DNA of 64,000 bases from Paenibacillus sp. PL2-23 (GTDB lineage: Bacteria; Bacillota; Bacilli; Paenibacillales; Paenibacillaceae), in contig NZ_CP162129.1 of NCBI RefSeq assembly GCF_040834005.1, positions 4,695,001 through 4,759,000 on the forward strand, given 5' to 3'. How positions within the stretch are numbered: position 1 is the stretch's first letter; every line of letters begins with the position of its first letter. Shown piece after piece: positions 1-8,968 of the stretch. The translations under genes and the position numbers were made by a program. The notes under the pieces were generated by a model. That model searched no databases. It was given only the letters and a program-made list of their open reading frames with translations, and was not told the DNA's origin.

Positions 1-67
1 CATATAATATCACACTATAAAACAAACTTTCAAGTCACAATTTTATCCATTTCGAATTTTCATTTAC

Positions 68-1099
68 TTATGGATGGATGACGACCTTCGCTCCCATTGG
101 CAGCAAGTTGTATAGCCATTCCACATCCTCATTCAGCAGCCGGATGCAGCCGGCGCTAGCGTTCGTACCAATGGATTCAGGAGCATTCGTACCGTGAATG
201 CCGTATTTCTCCCCCTTCGTATTCGGAACGCTTAGACCGAGCCAGCGGCTGCCCAGCGGATTATTCGCTGCCCCTCCAGCAATCCCTTTTGCCGAGTACC
301 ACGGATTCTCAAGCTTCATGGCAATCTCGAAGGTGCCTGTGGGCGTCAGCCCTTTTTTCCCGCTCGCGACACTGAAGCTCTTCAACACCTTGCTTCCAGA
401 TTTCACATCAAGCTTATGCTCGGAGAGATCGATTTCAACGCTCAGAACCGCGGCGGCCACACTTGTCGACAAGCCAACGGAAGCGTCCTCTGCCCTGTAG
501 AATGGGTTCGGAATTTGAAGCACCTGCCCCACCTTTATGACGCTCGCCGCAACCTGCATGCCGTTAGCTCTCGCAATTGCATTTTGATAATCGGATACCT
601 TGTAATAGACCGTTGAGATGCTGAACAAGGTTTCGCCAGCTTGAACGAGATGTCTCTTCTCTCCGGCTGGGAGCGGTATTCGCAGGGCCATACCTGCCTT
701 CAACGCTTGAGCGCTCTTCAACTGATTGTATTGCATCAACACGCTAATATAGTTGGCCCGGCTGAAATAACGGCTTGCAATTCCATACAGCGTATCGTTG
801 TTCTTCACCGTGTAATAATCGAATACGAGCGGATTGTTGAGCTCCAGCTGCGCTCCCACTCTAAGCTTTTCATCAGGATCAAGTCCATTCTGCTTCGCGA
901 GGCTTGTGAAATCGCCGTTCAAATAATGCTTTCGAGCGATTCCGTATAAGGTATCCCCCGCCTGAACCCCATAATAGATCCGGATGGTTGCCTCCTCTTG
1001 TGCGCTGCCAGCGCTTGAAGCATAAGGAGCTGCAGCCAGCAGCGCCAAGCCAGCAGCCATACTTACGGCCCATTTCCACTTCTTAATCAACATCATCAC
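68..1099 (-). CDS. Secreted L,D-transpeptidase with three LysM domains
   Basis: Predicted cell-wall enzyme that forms or exchanges peptidoglycan cross-links through an L,D-transpeptidase (YkuD) domain. The N-terminus is a signal peptide (KKWK, then a hydrophobic stretch to about residue 30). Three LysM peptidoglycan-binding repeats follow at roughly 40-88, 94-143 and 149-198. The YkuD domain covers about 220-343, with the catalytic signature HGTN (His302) and SAGCIRL (Cys318). The protein ends right after the domain, as is usual. The frame opens with a GTG, but the next ATG at 1096 has better spacing to an AAGG ribosome site. It stands alone, with the next gene about 300 bp upstream. The family call is secure; its exact substrate is not. 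Confidence 0.93.
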   Translation of the reverse strand: MMMLIKKWKWAVSMAAGLALLAAAPYASSAGSAQEEATIRIYYGVQAGDTLYGIARKHYLNGDFTSLAKQNGLDPDEKLRVGAQLELNNPLVFDYYTVKNNDTLYGIASRYFSRANYISVLMQYNQLKSAQALKAGMALRIPLPAGEKRHLVQAGETLFSISTVYYKVSDYQNAIARANGMQVAASVIKVGQVLQIPNPFYRAEDASVGLSTSVAAAVLSVEIDLSEHKLDVKSGSKVLKSFSVASGKKGLTPTGTFEIAMKLENPWYSAKGIAGGAANNPLGSRWLGLSVPNTKGEKYGIHGTNAPESIGTNASAGCIRLLNEDVEWLYNLLPMGAKVVIHP

Positions 1100-1303
1100 A
1101 CCTTCTGTCCAATGGATTGCGGCTCACAAGATTCGTCGCCTTCAGGCAAGAATCCTTTATTTTCGGCAGCAAGCCTAACAAATTAATCCAATCGGAGCAG
1201 AAGCGTCAGACAAATACACGCAAGCCGGGTCCCAAAGTCGTGCAACTTATGGCCTTAACCCGGATGTAGACCAGGACTTGGCAGCCGCAACACCGCAGCC
1301 TAT

Positions 1304-1402
1304 TCAAGCTCGCCGGCGAGCCTTACGCTCCAAATAAATGTCGAGCAGGCTATACGCTGCACCAGCAGCACCAAACAGCCAGATCGAAGTCCAGCTATTC
1401 AG
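1304..1402 (-). CDS. Possible 32-residue coupled peptide with CTG start
   Basis: An open frame directly after the 1399-1716 gene. Its first codon would be CTG, overlapping the upstream TGA as CTGA, with GAGGG about ten bases ahead. The translation starts LNSWTSIWLFGAAGAAY and ends in a strongly basic tail (KARRRA), which looks like a tiny single-span membrane peptide. There is no ATG, GTG or TTG in the frame, so this is speculative. It could equally be the decayed end of the upstream gene. The rest of 1100-1303 shows nothing I recognise. Confidence 0.2.
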   Translation of the reverse strand: MNSWTSIWLFGAAGAAYSLLDIYLERKARRRA

Positions 1403-1716
1403 CCTACAAAACCCTCGTCATACCAGCTGCGGAATATCGTATAGCCTCCCGCCGCACTAAGCATGATCATACCCGTACAATACACCGCTGTGTTAACCGT
1501 CCTGCGGAACATCCAAGATAACGGACCAACAATGACCGGGTAGAGAGGGACTGACATCAGAAACACTAACGCGACATAACTAAAGCCGCCATTTTGCAAG
1601 CCATAGTATTCAGTGGTTGTTATTTTGAAGCCTTCCGTCATTTCCAAAGCTAACCATGCAAGCACAATTAAAATTGTAGTAGCCATCCATAATACAATGT
1701 GTTTGACAAACCGCAT
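1399..1716 (-). CDS. Small integral membrane protein, unknown function
   Basis: A 105-residue protein with about three hydrophobic segments (residues 7-25, 46-68 and 77-95) and short charged loops. I do not recognise a family. The ATG is well supported by GAAGGGGG seven bases upstream. It is divergent from the M29 aminopeptidase gene, sharing a 146-bp intergenic region. A possible short coupled frame follows it. No function is assigned. Confidence 0.6.
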   Translation of the reverse strand: MRFVKHIVLWMATTILIVLAWLALEMTEGFKITTTEYYGLQNGGFSYVALVFLMSVPLYPVIVGPLSWMFRRTVNTAVYCTGMIMLSAAGGYTIFRSWYDEGFVG

Positions 1717-1862
1717 GATATAACCCCCTTCATCATTTGGCTCTGGCTTGTTTTGTCCACTCCTGATGACAGGTTTGAAGCCTTACCGCAATCTGTTATG
1801 CTTGCAATGTAAACGATTCGGCCGATCCGGCCTGCAATAGATTCCAATAGGAGGAATAACAA

Positions 1863-3092
1863 ATGCCGTCTATAACCGATTTACACAAATACGCCGATCT
1901 GATCGTCAGAACAGCGGTACATATTCAGCAGGGACAAGAGCTGTGGATCAATGCCCCCATTCATGTTCCGGAGCTAGTCCGGCTCATCGTGAAACAAGCT
2001 TATGAAGCAGGCGCGAAGAAAGTACATGTGGAGTGGCGTGACGAGCAAGTCACGAAGCTGACGTATGGTCTGGCACCGGACGAAGCGTTCGAGGATTATC
2101 CGGCGTGGCGGGCTCAGGCCATGACAGCACTGGCGGAGCAAGGCGGGGCTTATCTGCTTATTCATTCCGAGGACCCTGAGCTGCTCAAAGGCATTGATCC
2201 GAGCCGAATCTCGAAGTTCTCGCGAGTATCCTCCGCCGCTCTCGCCACCTTCCGGTCTTATATGTCCTCGAAGAGAATGACTTGGTCGATCGTGGCGGCT
2301 CCATCCGAGGGCTGGGCCAAGCTGGTGTTCCCGGAGCTTCAGGGCGAGGACGCCGTGGAAGCCTTGTGGGAGGCCATATTCCGAATTGTCCGTGTGAGCG
2401 ACGAGGATCCCGTAGCCGCTTGGGAGTCGCATAACAACAATCTGCTCGCCAAGCGTGCTTATCTGGAGAGCAAGCAATACAAGAGCCTCCATTACAAGGC
2501 GCCGGGCACTGACCTGATCATCGAGCTGCCTGACAATCATCTCTGGAATGGAGGCATCTCCAGGAACGAGCAGGGCCATACCTTCAACCCGAATGTGCCG
2601 ACTGAAGAGGTATATACCGCACCGCACAGAGACGGCACAAGAGGTGTTGTTCGAAGCACGAAGCCCCTCAGCTATCAAGGCAATCTCATTGAAAACTTTA
2701 GCCTGACCTTCGAGAATGGGCGGGTCGTCGACTTCACGGCCGAAAAAGGCTACGATTCATTGAAGGCCATGCTGGATTTGGACCATCAATCCCGTTACCT
2801 TGGCGAAGCCGCGCTCGTGCCGCATCGCTCACCTATTTCGGCCTCGAATATTATATTTTTCAACACTTTATTCGATGAGAATGCGTCCAATCACCTGGCT
2901 CTTGGCAATGCGTACCCCACCTGCATTCAGGGCGGAGCCTCCATGTCCCGCGAGGAGCTGGAGCAGGCCGGTCTGAATCAAAGTATACTTCACGTCGACT
3001 TTATGATCGGCTCGGCCGAAATGGACATTGACGGCATCACGAAAGACGGCCAGGCTGAGCCCGTGTTCCGCCAAGGCAACTGGGCATTCTGA
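1863..3092 (+). CDS. M29 family aminopeptidase
   Basis: Cytoplasmic metal-dependent aminopeptidase of the AmpS/PepS/aminopeptidase T group, about 409 residues, the normal length. The N-terminal part (LHKYADLIVRTAVHIQQGQEL) and the C-terminal metal-site part (GNAYP, then an HVDFMIGS segment) are typical. These enzymes bind two metal ions with Glu, His and Asp ligands in the C-terminal half and remove N-terminal residues from peptides. AGGAGG lies nine bases ahead of the ATG. It appears monocistronic. No signal peptide is seen. Confidence 0.93.
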   Translation: MPSITDLHKYADLIVRTAVHIQQGQELWINAPIHVPELVRLIVKQAYEAGAKKVHVEWRDEQVTKLTYGLAPDEAFEDYPAWRAQAMTALAEQGGAYLLIHSEDPELLKGIDPSRISKFSRVSSAALATFRSYMSSKRMTWSIVAAPSEGWAKLVFPELQGEDAVEALWEAIFRIVRVSDEDPVAAWESHNNNLLAKRAYLESKQYKSLHYKAPGTDLIIELPDNHLWNGGISRNEQGHTFNPNVPTEEVYTAPHRDGTRGVVRSTKPLSYQGNLIENFSLTFENGRVVDFTAEKGYDSLKAMLDLDHQSRYLGEAALVPHRSPISASNIIFFNTLFDENASNHLALGNAYPTCIQGGASMSREELEQAGLNQSILHVDFMIGSAEMDIDGITKDGQAEPVFRQGNWAF

Positions 3093-3216
3093 GGTGTTCT
3101 GAGGTGTCTCGGATGTCCAGATATCCAAGACAAGCGCAAAGTTACAGCGGCCTTGCCTGTTTCCTTCCCCTTGCGTTCGCTGCGCGAGCTATGGCATGCA
3201 GGCAGGCCCTCTCCCC

Positions 3217-3906
3217 CTAACACCTCACATATTTGCGCTTGAAGCCAATCCCCCCACGGTCGATTGCCTTCTGAATCATGTCGGAGGCATTCAACAGCTT
3301 GCTTTTGGCGTTGTCCTTCTTGAACTCTACAGGTCCGACCTCTCTTGCGGCTTCCACTGCCTTCTCGTGCAGCGGCTTGAAGGATACAGCAACCGTGTAC
3401 AAAAAATTGTTCATCGACGATTTGGTCCGCAGCGGCGCATCGTGTATTGCATCCTTCACCTTGTCCAGCATCTCGGCCAGCTTGCTCTCGGCAAACTCAG
3501 TGTCAGGCCTGCTTCCCAGCAGCCAGCAATAACAGCTCCAGCCCGCAGACATTCTCAGATCGTCTCCGCTTGCAATCCACTTGTCAGACACCTCTTGCGC
3601 AATGTCCGTCTCCGACAGCGTAACCGCCACAACAAAATCCGACAGCATGTAGAAGTAAGCCTGGTCGATCCAGCGCTCGAAATCCGCTTCGGTCATAGCT
3701 TGCGGTTCCGCGATAACGCCAGCGAAATACATAGCATCATAATTCCCTGTGGCGTACAGCTCCTCCGCCAGCGCTTGATTCTTGCGAATCTTCTTGGCAA
3801 TCGGCTTCATCTCGCCTGTCGCTACCCCGAATACAGGCTCATGCGCCCCGTTCGATATATACAGCTTCTTCATCCGTTCCTTGCCGATTGCCTCCAGCTC
3901 CTGCAT
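3217..3906 (-). CDS. AlkD-like DNA alkylation repair protein
   Basis: All-helical HEAT-like protein of the DNA alkylation repair family, which excises or flips out alkylated purines; 229 residues as given. The start (ELEAIGKERMKKLYISNGAHEPVFGV) and the middle (DQAYFYMLSDFVV; SAGWSCYCWLLGS) fit the family. The ATG at 3906 lacks a ribosome site, while a very good AAGGAGG sits 27 bases further upstream. The six codons between read INVETV, which resembles the usual N-terminus of these proteins. Translation may therefore begin at the ATA at 3924, or the original start was lost by mutation. The enzyme core is intact. Confidence 0.88.
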   Translation of the reverse strand: MQELEAIGKERMKKLYISNGAHEPVFGVATGEMKPIAKKIRKNQALAEELYATGNYDAMYFAGVIAEPQAMTEADFERWIDQAYFYMLSDFVVAVTLSETDIAQEVSDKWIASGDDLRMSAGWSCYCWLLGSRPDTEFAESKLAEMLDKVKDAIHDAPLRTKSSMNNFLYTVAVSFKPLHEKAVEAAREVGPVEFKKDNAKSKLLNASDMIQKAIDRGGIGFKRKYVRC

Positions 3907-3977
3907 AACCGTCTCTACATTTATCTGTACAAGAACCTCCTTCTCTCAACAGCTCGTCTAATTATGCAACAACCCCC

Positions 3978-5321
3978 TTAAGGGTTAGCCAACATCCAAT
4001 TCTGAGCTGCGTCAATAAACTGAGCGTTCGGCGTATCCTTAGCCAGCTCTATCAGAATGGCGTGCACTTGACCCGGAGTGTTGGGATAGGTGTATTTCTG
4101 TTTGACATACTGGATGAATGCGTGCTGTACCGATTGGGTTCGTCGAAGCAGCTCCGCTGTCTGGTAGCACTGCTTCACCAGATTTCTCCACTCTATAATC
4201 TTGTCGAAATCCAAGACTGCTGGGAACTGTGACAGCAAGCCCTTAGCGTGTGCCTGCAGCTTCCTTACACGCTCCTCATCCGCAAGCATCGTCTCGGTGT
4301 ACAAAAATAACCGATCCATGCCTTCATAATCCATGATGGCCGCTTTAAGAGCCATGCCTGTCTTGACAAGCTCACGATCCGGAGTAAACGCATCTGCCAG
4401 GTCGCAAAACGTTTGAACCACCTTAAGCTTCGAATAATACGGCTCAAAAAAACGGGACAGCTCGATATTCTTGGACATAGCCAGAATACCCTTCTGCTCC
4501 TCGACTCTTGGGGCAGCCTCCTTGCGCACGTAATCCCGAGCCGCTGTTCCATCCTCTGCTTCCTGCCTGAAGCCAAACGGTCCTGCGTTTAGTCCAAAAT
4601 AATGCAGAGCGCCTTTGGTTTGCTGCAGCTTGTTCTTATAATCTTCCTCGTAAATATCCTCAGACCCGGTTATACCAAACAGAAAGTTTTTGGTAGCCTC
4701 CTGCTTGTTCTTGGCATTGCCTATACCCGACTCCCAGCCATTGGTGTCTCTGAGCTTAATGAACTCGTCCCGCTTGGCTTTCTTAATGTCAACCTGAATG
4801 TCATGCTCGATCTGGTGCTCTTTCGCTACATAGCTTCCATATTCGTTGTAGAAGCTGTCATTCGTTGCGACAAGAAGCTCCTGCAGGTCCAACTGATCGT
4901 ACAGCACTTCATATACAAAAGGCCTTCTCCGCCAGCCTGATCCATCCTTGCCCAGTATGTGCTCCTCTGACTTCTCGCTAGTAATATCGATCCATGCCAG
5001 CTCCATCACTCCGTCCGATATGACGATATCCGGGCGTGTATGGCCGCTGGACACCTGCAAATCAATCTTCAGGCCATTATAGGAGCTGGGCAGTCTCGTA
5101 CAGGCCAGCGTCTCAATCGCATAACCGAAACGAGCGTGAAGAAGCTTTGGCTCCGCTGCAGGATTCTGCACAAAGGCATTCGCCGATGTATACCATTGCA
5201 TGAGATATTTGTTCGTGCTTTCCGCCGCGAATGTCTGCCAAGCTACAGCTTCCTTGCGCGCCTGGAGCACCTTCGTATTAATCTCATTGACAATTTGCTC
5301 CATAAGCCCCTCATACTTCAA
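3978..5321 (-). CDS. Nuclease-like toxin module, probable C-terminal half of the DUF4157 protein
   Basis: A 447-residue protein that I cannot place in a named family. Residues 60-120 hold a pattern suggestive of a restriction-endonuclease-like fold: Glu70 in a helix, then Arg96-Pro97-Asp98, Glu107 and Asp112-x-Thr114. The rest is mostly charged helix. The annotated TTG start has no clear ribosome site. An in-frame ATG seven codons in has GAGGGG close ahead. The frame also stays open far upstream of TTG, back into the end of the DUF4157 gene, and encodes PLVQRRIQPYETTFADPTVV, which looks like coding sequence. I infer it was once fused to the upstream gene. Nuclease activity is a guess from pattern only. 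Confidence 0.6.
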   Translation of the reverse strand: MKYEGLMEQIVNEINTKVLQARKEAVAWQTFAAESTNKYLMQWYTSANAFVQNPAAEPKLLHARFGYAIETLACTRLPSSYNGLKIDLQVSSGHTRPDIVISDGVMELAWIDITSEKSEEHILGKDGSGWRRRPFVYEVLYDQLDLQELLVATNDSFYNEYGSYVAKEHQIEHDIQVDIKKAKRDEFIKLRDTNGWESGIGNAKNKQEATKNFLFGITGSEDIYEEDYKNKLQQTKGALHYFGLNAGPFGFRQEAEDGTAARDYVRKEAAPRVEEQKGILAMSKNIELSRFFEPYYSKLKVVQTFCDLADAFTPDRELVKTGMALKAAIMDYEGMDRLFLYTETMLADEERVRKLQAHAKGLLSQFPAVLDFDKIIEWRNLVKQCYQTAELLRRTQSVQHAFIQYVKQKYTYPNTPGQVHAILIELAKDTPNAQFIDAAQNWMLANP

Positions 5322-5383
5322 TACAACCGTCGGGTCGGCAAAGGTTGTCTCATAGGGTTGAATCCTTCGCTGTACGAGGGGCC

Positions 5384-6019
5384 TTACTCCGGGAGCCGTT
5401 CCTCCTGAGGCTGCTGGACTACAGGAGCAGCTGCCGCTCCGCTTACGCCAAGCTGCTGCGCGCGATCGCCCATCAGGTCCGCCTCCCGCTCCAGCCCCTC
5501 ATCCTCATTAATGGCCACATCCTTCAGCTGCACAGTCGGCTGCACACGCCCCTGCCGCTGCTGAACCACATGCCAAGCCTCATGCGGCAAGTGCTTCTCC
5601 TGCCCCGGACCAAGGTGAATGTCATTCCCTTGAGCGTAGGCAAGCGCGTCCAATTGGCCAGGCTTGTCCGAGTTGTAATGAACTCTCACGTCTCCTAGAT
5701 CCATTCCAGACAGCCCCTCCGTGCCCGCCCTGATGGCATCCGGAAGCCCGCTGTTCCCGGATGAGCGAGGAGGACGATTCCCCCCGGCACTTAGCTGCGC
5801 CGCATATTCAGGGCGCTCTTGCTGCTCCAGCCCACTCGCCAGAAGCTGGGCAACCGCCCGATTGCCTATAACCTTCTGCAATTGGATGAGCTGCCCGACA
5901 GCACCCGGCGCAGTCCGTTCACGACCAGGTGCAGCGCCCTGCGCACCCCCTTCTCTTTGACCTGCCGTATGCTTCTGTTCAGGAGCCTTGCCGCCTCGTT
6001 CGATCATCCTACCGCCCAC
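5384..6019 (-). CDS. DUF4157 (eCIS-core) protein, probably frameshifted from its effector domain
   Basis: A 211-residue protein with a disordered, basic, Gly/Ala-rich N-terminus (1-45), an IGNRAVAQLL segment, and then a DUF4157 domain (about 95-190). The domain carries HEAWHVVQQ (His146, Glu147, His150) and the downstream GLEREADLMG signature, as in zincin-like folds. DUF4157 domains usually sit at the front of large proteins whose C-termini are toxins or enzymes, often loaded into contractile injection particles. This one stops abruptly after a VVQQ linker, 62 bp before a nuclease-like frame in the -1 register. The start could be GTG at 6019 or ATG at 6007. No injection-system structural genes lie in the window. 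Confidence 0.8.
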   Translation of the reverse strand: MGGRMIERGGKAPEQKHTAGQREGGAQGAAPGRERTAPGAVGQLIQLQKVIGNRAVAQLLASGLEQQERPEYAAQLSAGGNRPPRSSGNSGLPDAIRAGTEGLSGMDLGDVRVHYNSDKPGQLDALAYAQGNDIHLGPGQEKHLPHEAWHVVQQRQGRVQPTVQLKDVAINEDEGLEREADLMGDRAQQLGVSGAAAAPVVQQPQEERLPE

Positions 6020-6097
6020 TCTCCATCAATAATAACTAAATATTACTAGATAGTAGAAGGTAATTCTAGGTGTCATTCGTACTGAATATGACCGCCC

Positions 6098-7261
6098 CTA
6101 CAACGTCTCTGTGCTAAGCGTAAACCCTTCAATAACAACATCCTCGTCCACCTCAATCAAGAGGCAGCGCTTCCCCCGGTAGTTGACCTGCTTCACATAC
6201 TTCAAGTCCTGCGGGCTGACCGATACGGTCGCTACCTTGGTCTCGATCTTAATCGATTTGGAAGTGAACTTAGGCATGACGCTGCTCGCCTTCAGCTCAT
6301 AATTTCTATCATCGATAACCGTATGGAATGCCTGCTCCACCTTCTCCGTCGTTACATTCTCGACCCCGCTCGCCGTCAGCAGCTGCTCCACATCCTTGTA
6401 GTCCAGCTTCGGCGGCTCCTCCTCGGAATGAGTCTCCATGATCTGATGAATCTCCTCGTACACCTGGGCAATCGTGCTTGCATCGAGCTGCTCTCCTGCT
6501 ACTTCCTTCACTATTTCCTCAAAATAATCCCGTTCCTCCAGCGCCGTAACCGTTCGCTCGGCATTCAGCACATCCTGTATGAACCGGAAATCAGGATCAT
6601 TCGGCTTGCCTGCGCAATACAGGATACGATTCACGTCGGACGCATTGTCCGTCACGCTGGGGTAGAAGAAACCCTGATCCGGCGAGCTTAGCTTAATAAT
6701 GGGATCGACGACGACATTATACTTGAATTCCCGCTCTACGTAGTCGAACAGGAGCGTATTCCGCGGCTGCTCAGTGGAGTTAACGCTGCATAGGATGAAC
6801 AGATGAGAGAACATCTCGTCCTTCCCCGTCTCCTCGGCTTCATCGTTGCGCGCCTTCGTCGGCCGGAAATATTGCCCCCGCACAAAAGTCACGACTGTGT
6901 CCCGTTCATACCTGTTGTCCTTCAGCATTTTCTCTACCAGGACGAGCATCAGGTTCATCCACTCTTCCGTGTCGCCCGTCACCATTCCTTGATGAAGCAG
7001 CACCTTCGAAGGCTCCTCCGCCTCCTCCTGGAACTTTAATTCGAACAGCTTCTGATCCAGCTCGCCAGCCAGCAGCTTCTTGAAATTGCCCATATACAGC
7101 TCCTGCTTCTCCCGATCCAGCAGGGCAAACGGCTGGCATTCGTAATGATAGATTTCTTCGCTGTCCTTCGTAATATAGACATTAAGAATGTCATACAGCT
7201 TCAACAAATCATGATCCAGCTTAAATTGCTTGCGTATGTGCGCGAGTTCTTTTTTGATCAT
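6098..7261 (-). CDS. DUF4317 family protein
   Basis: A 387-residue soluble protein of the DUF4317 family, found widely in Firmicutes and without known function. The N-terminus (MIKKELAHIRKQFK) and full length fit the family. There is no signal peptide or membrane segment, and the composition is acidic. TAGGAG precedes the ATG. It lies 78 bp upstream of the DUF4157 gene on the same strand, so co-transcription is possible, but family members usually occur without DUF4157 neighbours. A functional link is not supported. Confidence 0.85.
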   Translation of the reverse strand: MIKKELAHIRKQFKLDHDLLKLYDILNVYITKDSEEIYHYECQPFALLDREKQELYMGNFKKLLAGELDQKLFELKFQEEAEEPSKVLLHQGMVTGDTEEWMNLMLVLVEKMLKDNRYERDTVVTFVRGQYFRPTKARNDEAEETGKDEMFSHLFILCSVNSTEQPRNTLLFDYVEREFKYNVVVDPIIKLSSPDQGFFYPSVTDNASDVNRILYCAGKPNDPDFRFIQDVLNAERTVTALEERDYFEEIVKEVAGEQLDASTIAQVYEEIHQIMETHSEEEPPKLDYKDVEQLLTASGVENVTTEKVEQAFHTVIDDRNYELKASSVMPKFTSKSIKIETKVATVSVSPQDLKYVKQVNYRGKRCLLIEVDEDVVIEGFTLSTETL

Positions 7262-7347
7262 ATGGCGTTAGACAACTCCTAATAAATAGAAATGAGAATT
7301 CCTAGCGACTGCGTTTAGATGTGGGATGTATCGCCAAATAGGGAGAA

Positions 7348-7379
7348 AAGCCTCTGCGGCGCGTGTCGCCGCGAGGCTT
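7348..7379 (-). terminator. Rho-independent terminator
   Basis: AAGCCTC-T-GCGGCG, a five-base loop and CGCCGC-GAGGCTT form a 13-bp stem with one bulged T. On the minus strand it is followed by TTTT. It lies 34 bp after the stop of the small basic protein gene at 7413. Confidence 0.8.
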
Positions 7380-7412
7380 TAGGATTGAGCTTGGGTATTC
7401 CTTATCGATATC

Positions 7413-7598
7413 CTATTTCTCTGATTTATTGCCTTGGGGCTTCTGAGAAGCCGAAGCCGAGCCCTCTTTCGTTTTTGTTCCTTTGCTCTTATACGGCTTA
7501 GGCGCGCTCGCGGCCTTCCGCGCGCTTGCCTGCCAGCGGTTCCAGCCCTTCTTGTCCGTCCCTCTGCCCGTTCCGCCCTTGCCTTTTCCTTTAGTCAA
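7413..7598 (-). CDS. Small basic protein, resembles DUF3934
   Basis: A 61-residue, very basic, Gly/Lys/Ser-rich protein starting MTKGKGKGGTGRGTDKKGW and containing WNRWQ. The start is TTG with GGAG seven bases upstream. The front half resembles the short DUF3934 family of Bacillus relatives; the tail is low-complexity Lys/Ser/Ala. Its function is unknown, and the charge suggests nucleic-acid contact. A terminator follows it directly, which supports a real transcript. Confidence 0.65.
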   Translation of the reverse strand: MTKGKGKGGTGRGTDKKGWNRWQASARKAASAPKPYKSKGTKTKEGSASASQKPQGNKSEK

Positions 7599-7803
7599 TT
7601 CATCACTCCGCAGTCATTCACCTGAATTTGAGTTTGTTCCCAAAAGTACATTAGGTTTATAGTGTACCACTATATAGGATGAACTGGAAATACGAACATC
7701 TGAAGTGAATCCCGCGACGCTGCAGCAAGGCTAAACACAAGAAATAGCCTTGCAAGCAAGGCCATTCCTAGGTTCATATCTCTACCATGCAGGTGTTATG
7801 AAG

Positions 7804-8340
7804 CTACGGCGCTTCCGTCGATTCCTGAGCGTCGGCTTTCGTCACATGTATAGTGCCATATGGATGCTCAGGCGGCGCATAGATGACATACACCTTCAGA
7901 GGGCGATCGCCCGTATTGGTGATGTTATGCCATTTGCCAGCGGGAATCATAACGGCAAAATCATCGTATGCCATCGCCTGGAAATCCAAGCTGTCCGGGC
8001 CGTCGCCCATCTGCACCAAGCCTTCGCCGTCTTCAATCCGGATGAACTGATCCGTTGTCGGATGAACCTCCAAGCCAATATCATCACCTGGAGGAATGCT
8101 CATCAACGTCACTTGAAAATGCTCTCCCGTCCATAACGCTGTACGGTAATTGCTGTTCTGCTTGGTGGCTTGATCGATATTCACAACAATCGGCCGCGGT
8201 CCATAATCCTGCAAGACCATGTTGCCATAAGGTCTGTAGCTGCGATTGCTCCAGTCGGCATAATAAGGATTGGATGGGTACCAGTGGCATGGCATCGGCT
8301 TTTGCCATTGGGGCCAATAACAAGGATAAGGGTACATCAT
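7804..8340 (-). CDS. Cupin-domain protein
   Basis: A 178-residue protein with an aromatic and Pro-rich N-terminus (MMYPYPCYWPQW, residues 1-45) and a single cupin beta-barrel (about 60-165). The barrel has the two cupin motifs (a VHPTTDQFIRIEDGEG stretch and PAGKWHNI), giving a likely metal site. The ATG at 8340 is chosen because AGAGGAGC precedes it; the frame continues upstream but without a ribosome site. The N-terminus resembles spore-coat or extracellular Tyr/Pro-rich proteins, but no role can be assigned. Confidence 0.85.
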   Translation of the reverse strand: MMYPYPCYWPQWQKPMPCHWYPSNPYYADWSNRSYRPYGNMVLQDYGPRPIVVNIDQATKQNSNYRTALWTGEHFQVTLMSIPPGDDIGLEVHPTTDQFIRIEDGEGLVQMGDGPDSLDFQAMAYDDFAVMIPAGKWHNITNTGDRPLKVYVIYAPPEHPYGTIHVTKADAQESTEAP

Positions 8341-8768
8341 ATTGCTCCTCTCGCAATGTACGAATCGACCCTTTATCCTATGCAGCCGCCCAGCTGGAGG
8401 TACTTTCATCCATTCGCCGATCGATTGATACAGCTCGACGAACGATGGACATTCGGAATCGCCACCCGGAATACCGAGCCTTCAGAACGGAAGCGCTCCG
8501 CACGATACAGCCGATCAAATATACGCGGCAGATTGAACGGCATGTTCGAATTGTGCACGTATGAATATCCGCTCACATGTCCTTTGAAATACCGAATGTG
8601 TAGAGTATAGACCGATGATAACTATCCGTACATTGACGTCCAGCAAACATGCGATATTAAAAGATTCGTGTACGGAATACCGAAATAAGGCATTTGGGGA
8701 AGCCGGGAGGCTGAAGAATAGGACGCCCTTCTAATAACCGTTTCATTGTGGAGTTCAAATCAGGTATA

Positions 8769-8927
8769 ATGATGGGGAATTTATGCGTTAAATCTGTTAC
8801 ATTCGTAATGAAATCCTATAAGAAGTCCACCTTATCCGAATACGGATCGCTTGGTTCAACGGCCGTTCTCGATACAAGCAACAATACGTTGATTGTGGGC
8901 GACGCTTTCAAATGCGCGGCGGTGTAG
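8769..8927 (+). pseudogene. Possible beta-propeller (YVTN-like) gene fragment
   Basis: The 628-bp gap 8341-8968 holds no intact gene. Inside it, a 52-codon open frame contains GSTAVLDTSNNTLIVGDAF. This resembles one blade of a YVTN/surface-layer beta-propeller (V-x-D-T-x-T-N-x-V-...-VG-x-x-P). A TATAAT at 8765-8770 precedes it. The frame ends in TAG where the repeat would continue. I read it as a remnant of a larger gene, with low confidence because the match is short. Confidence 0.3.
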
Positions 8928-8968
8928 CGGTTACCGATCAACTTCTGTTGTCATAAAGGGAGTGCCTC

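Noticed and set aside
1974..2678. A 234-codon open frame on the minus strand
   Set aside because: Lies inside the M29 aminopeptidase gene, which is clearly real.
3978..7261. A contractile injection system cluster around DUF4157
   Set aside because: No sheath, tube, baseplate or AAA+ genes are present on either side; only the effector-like gene is here.
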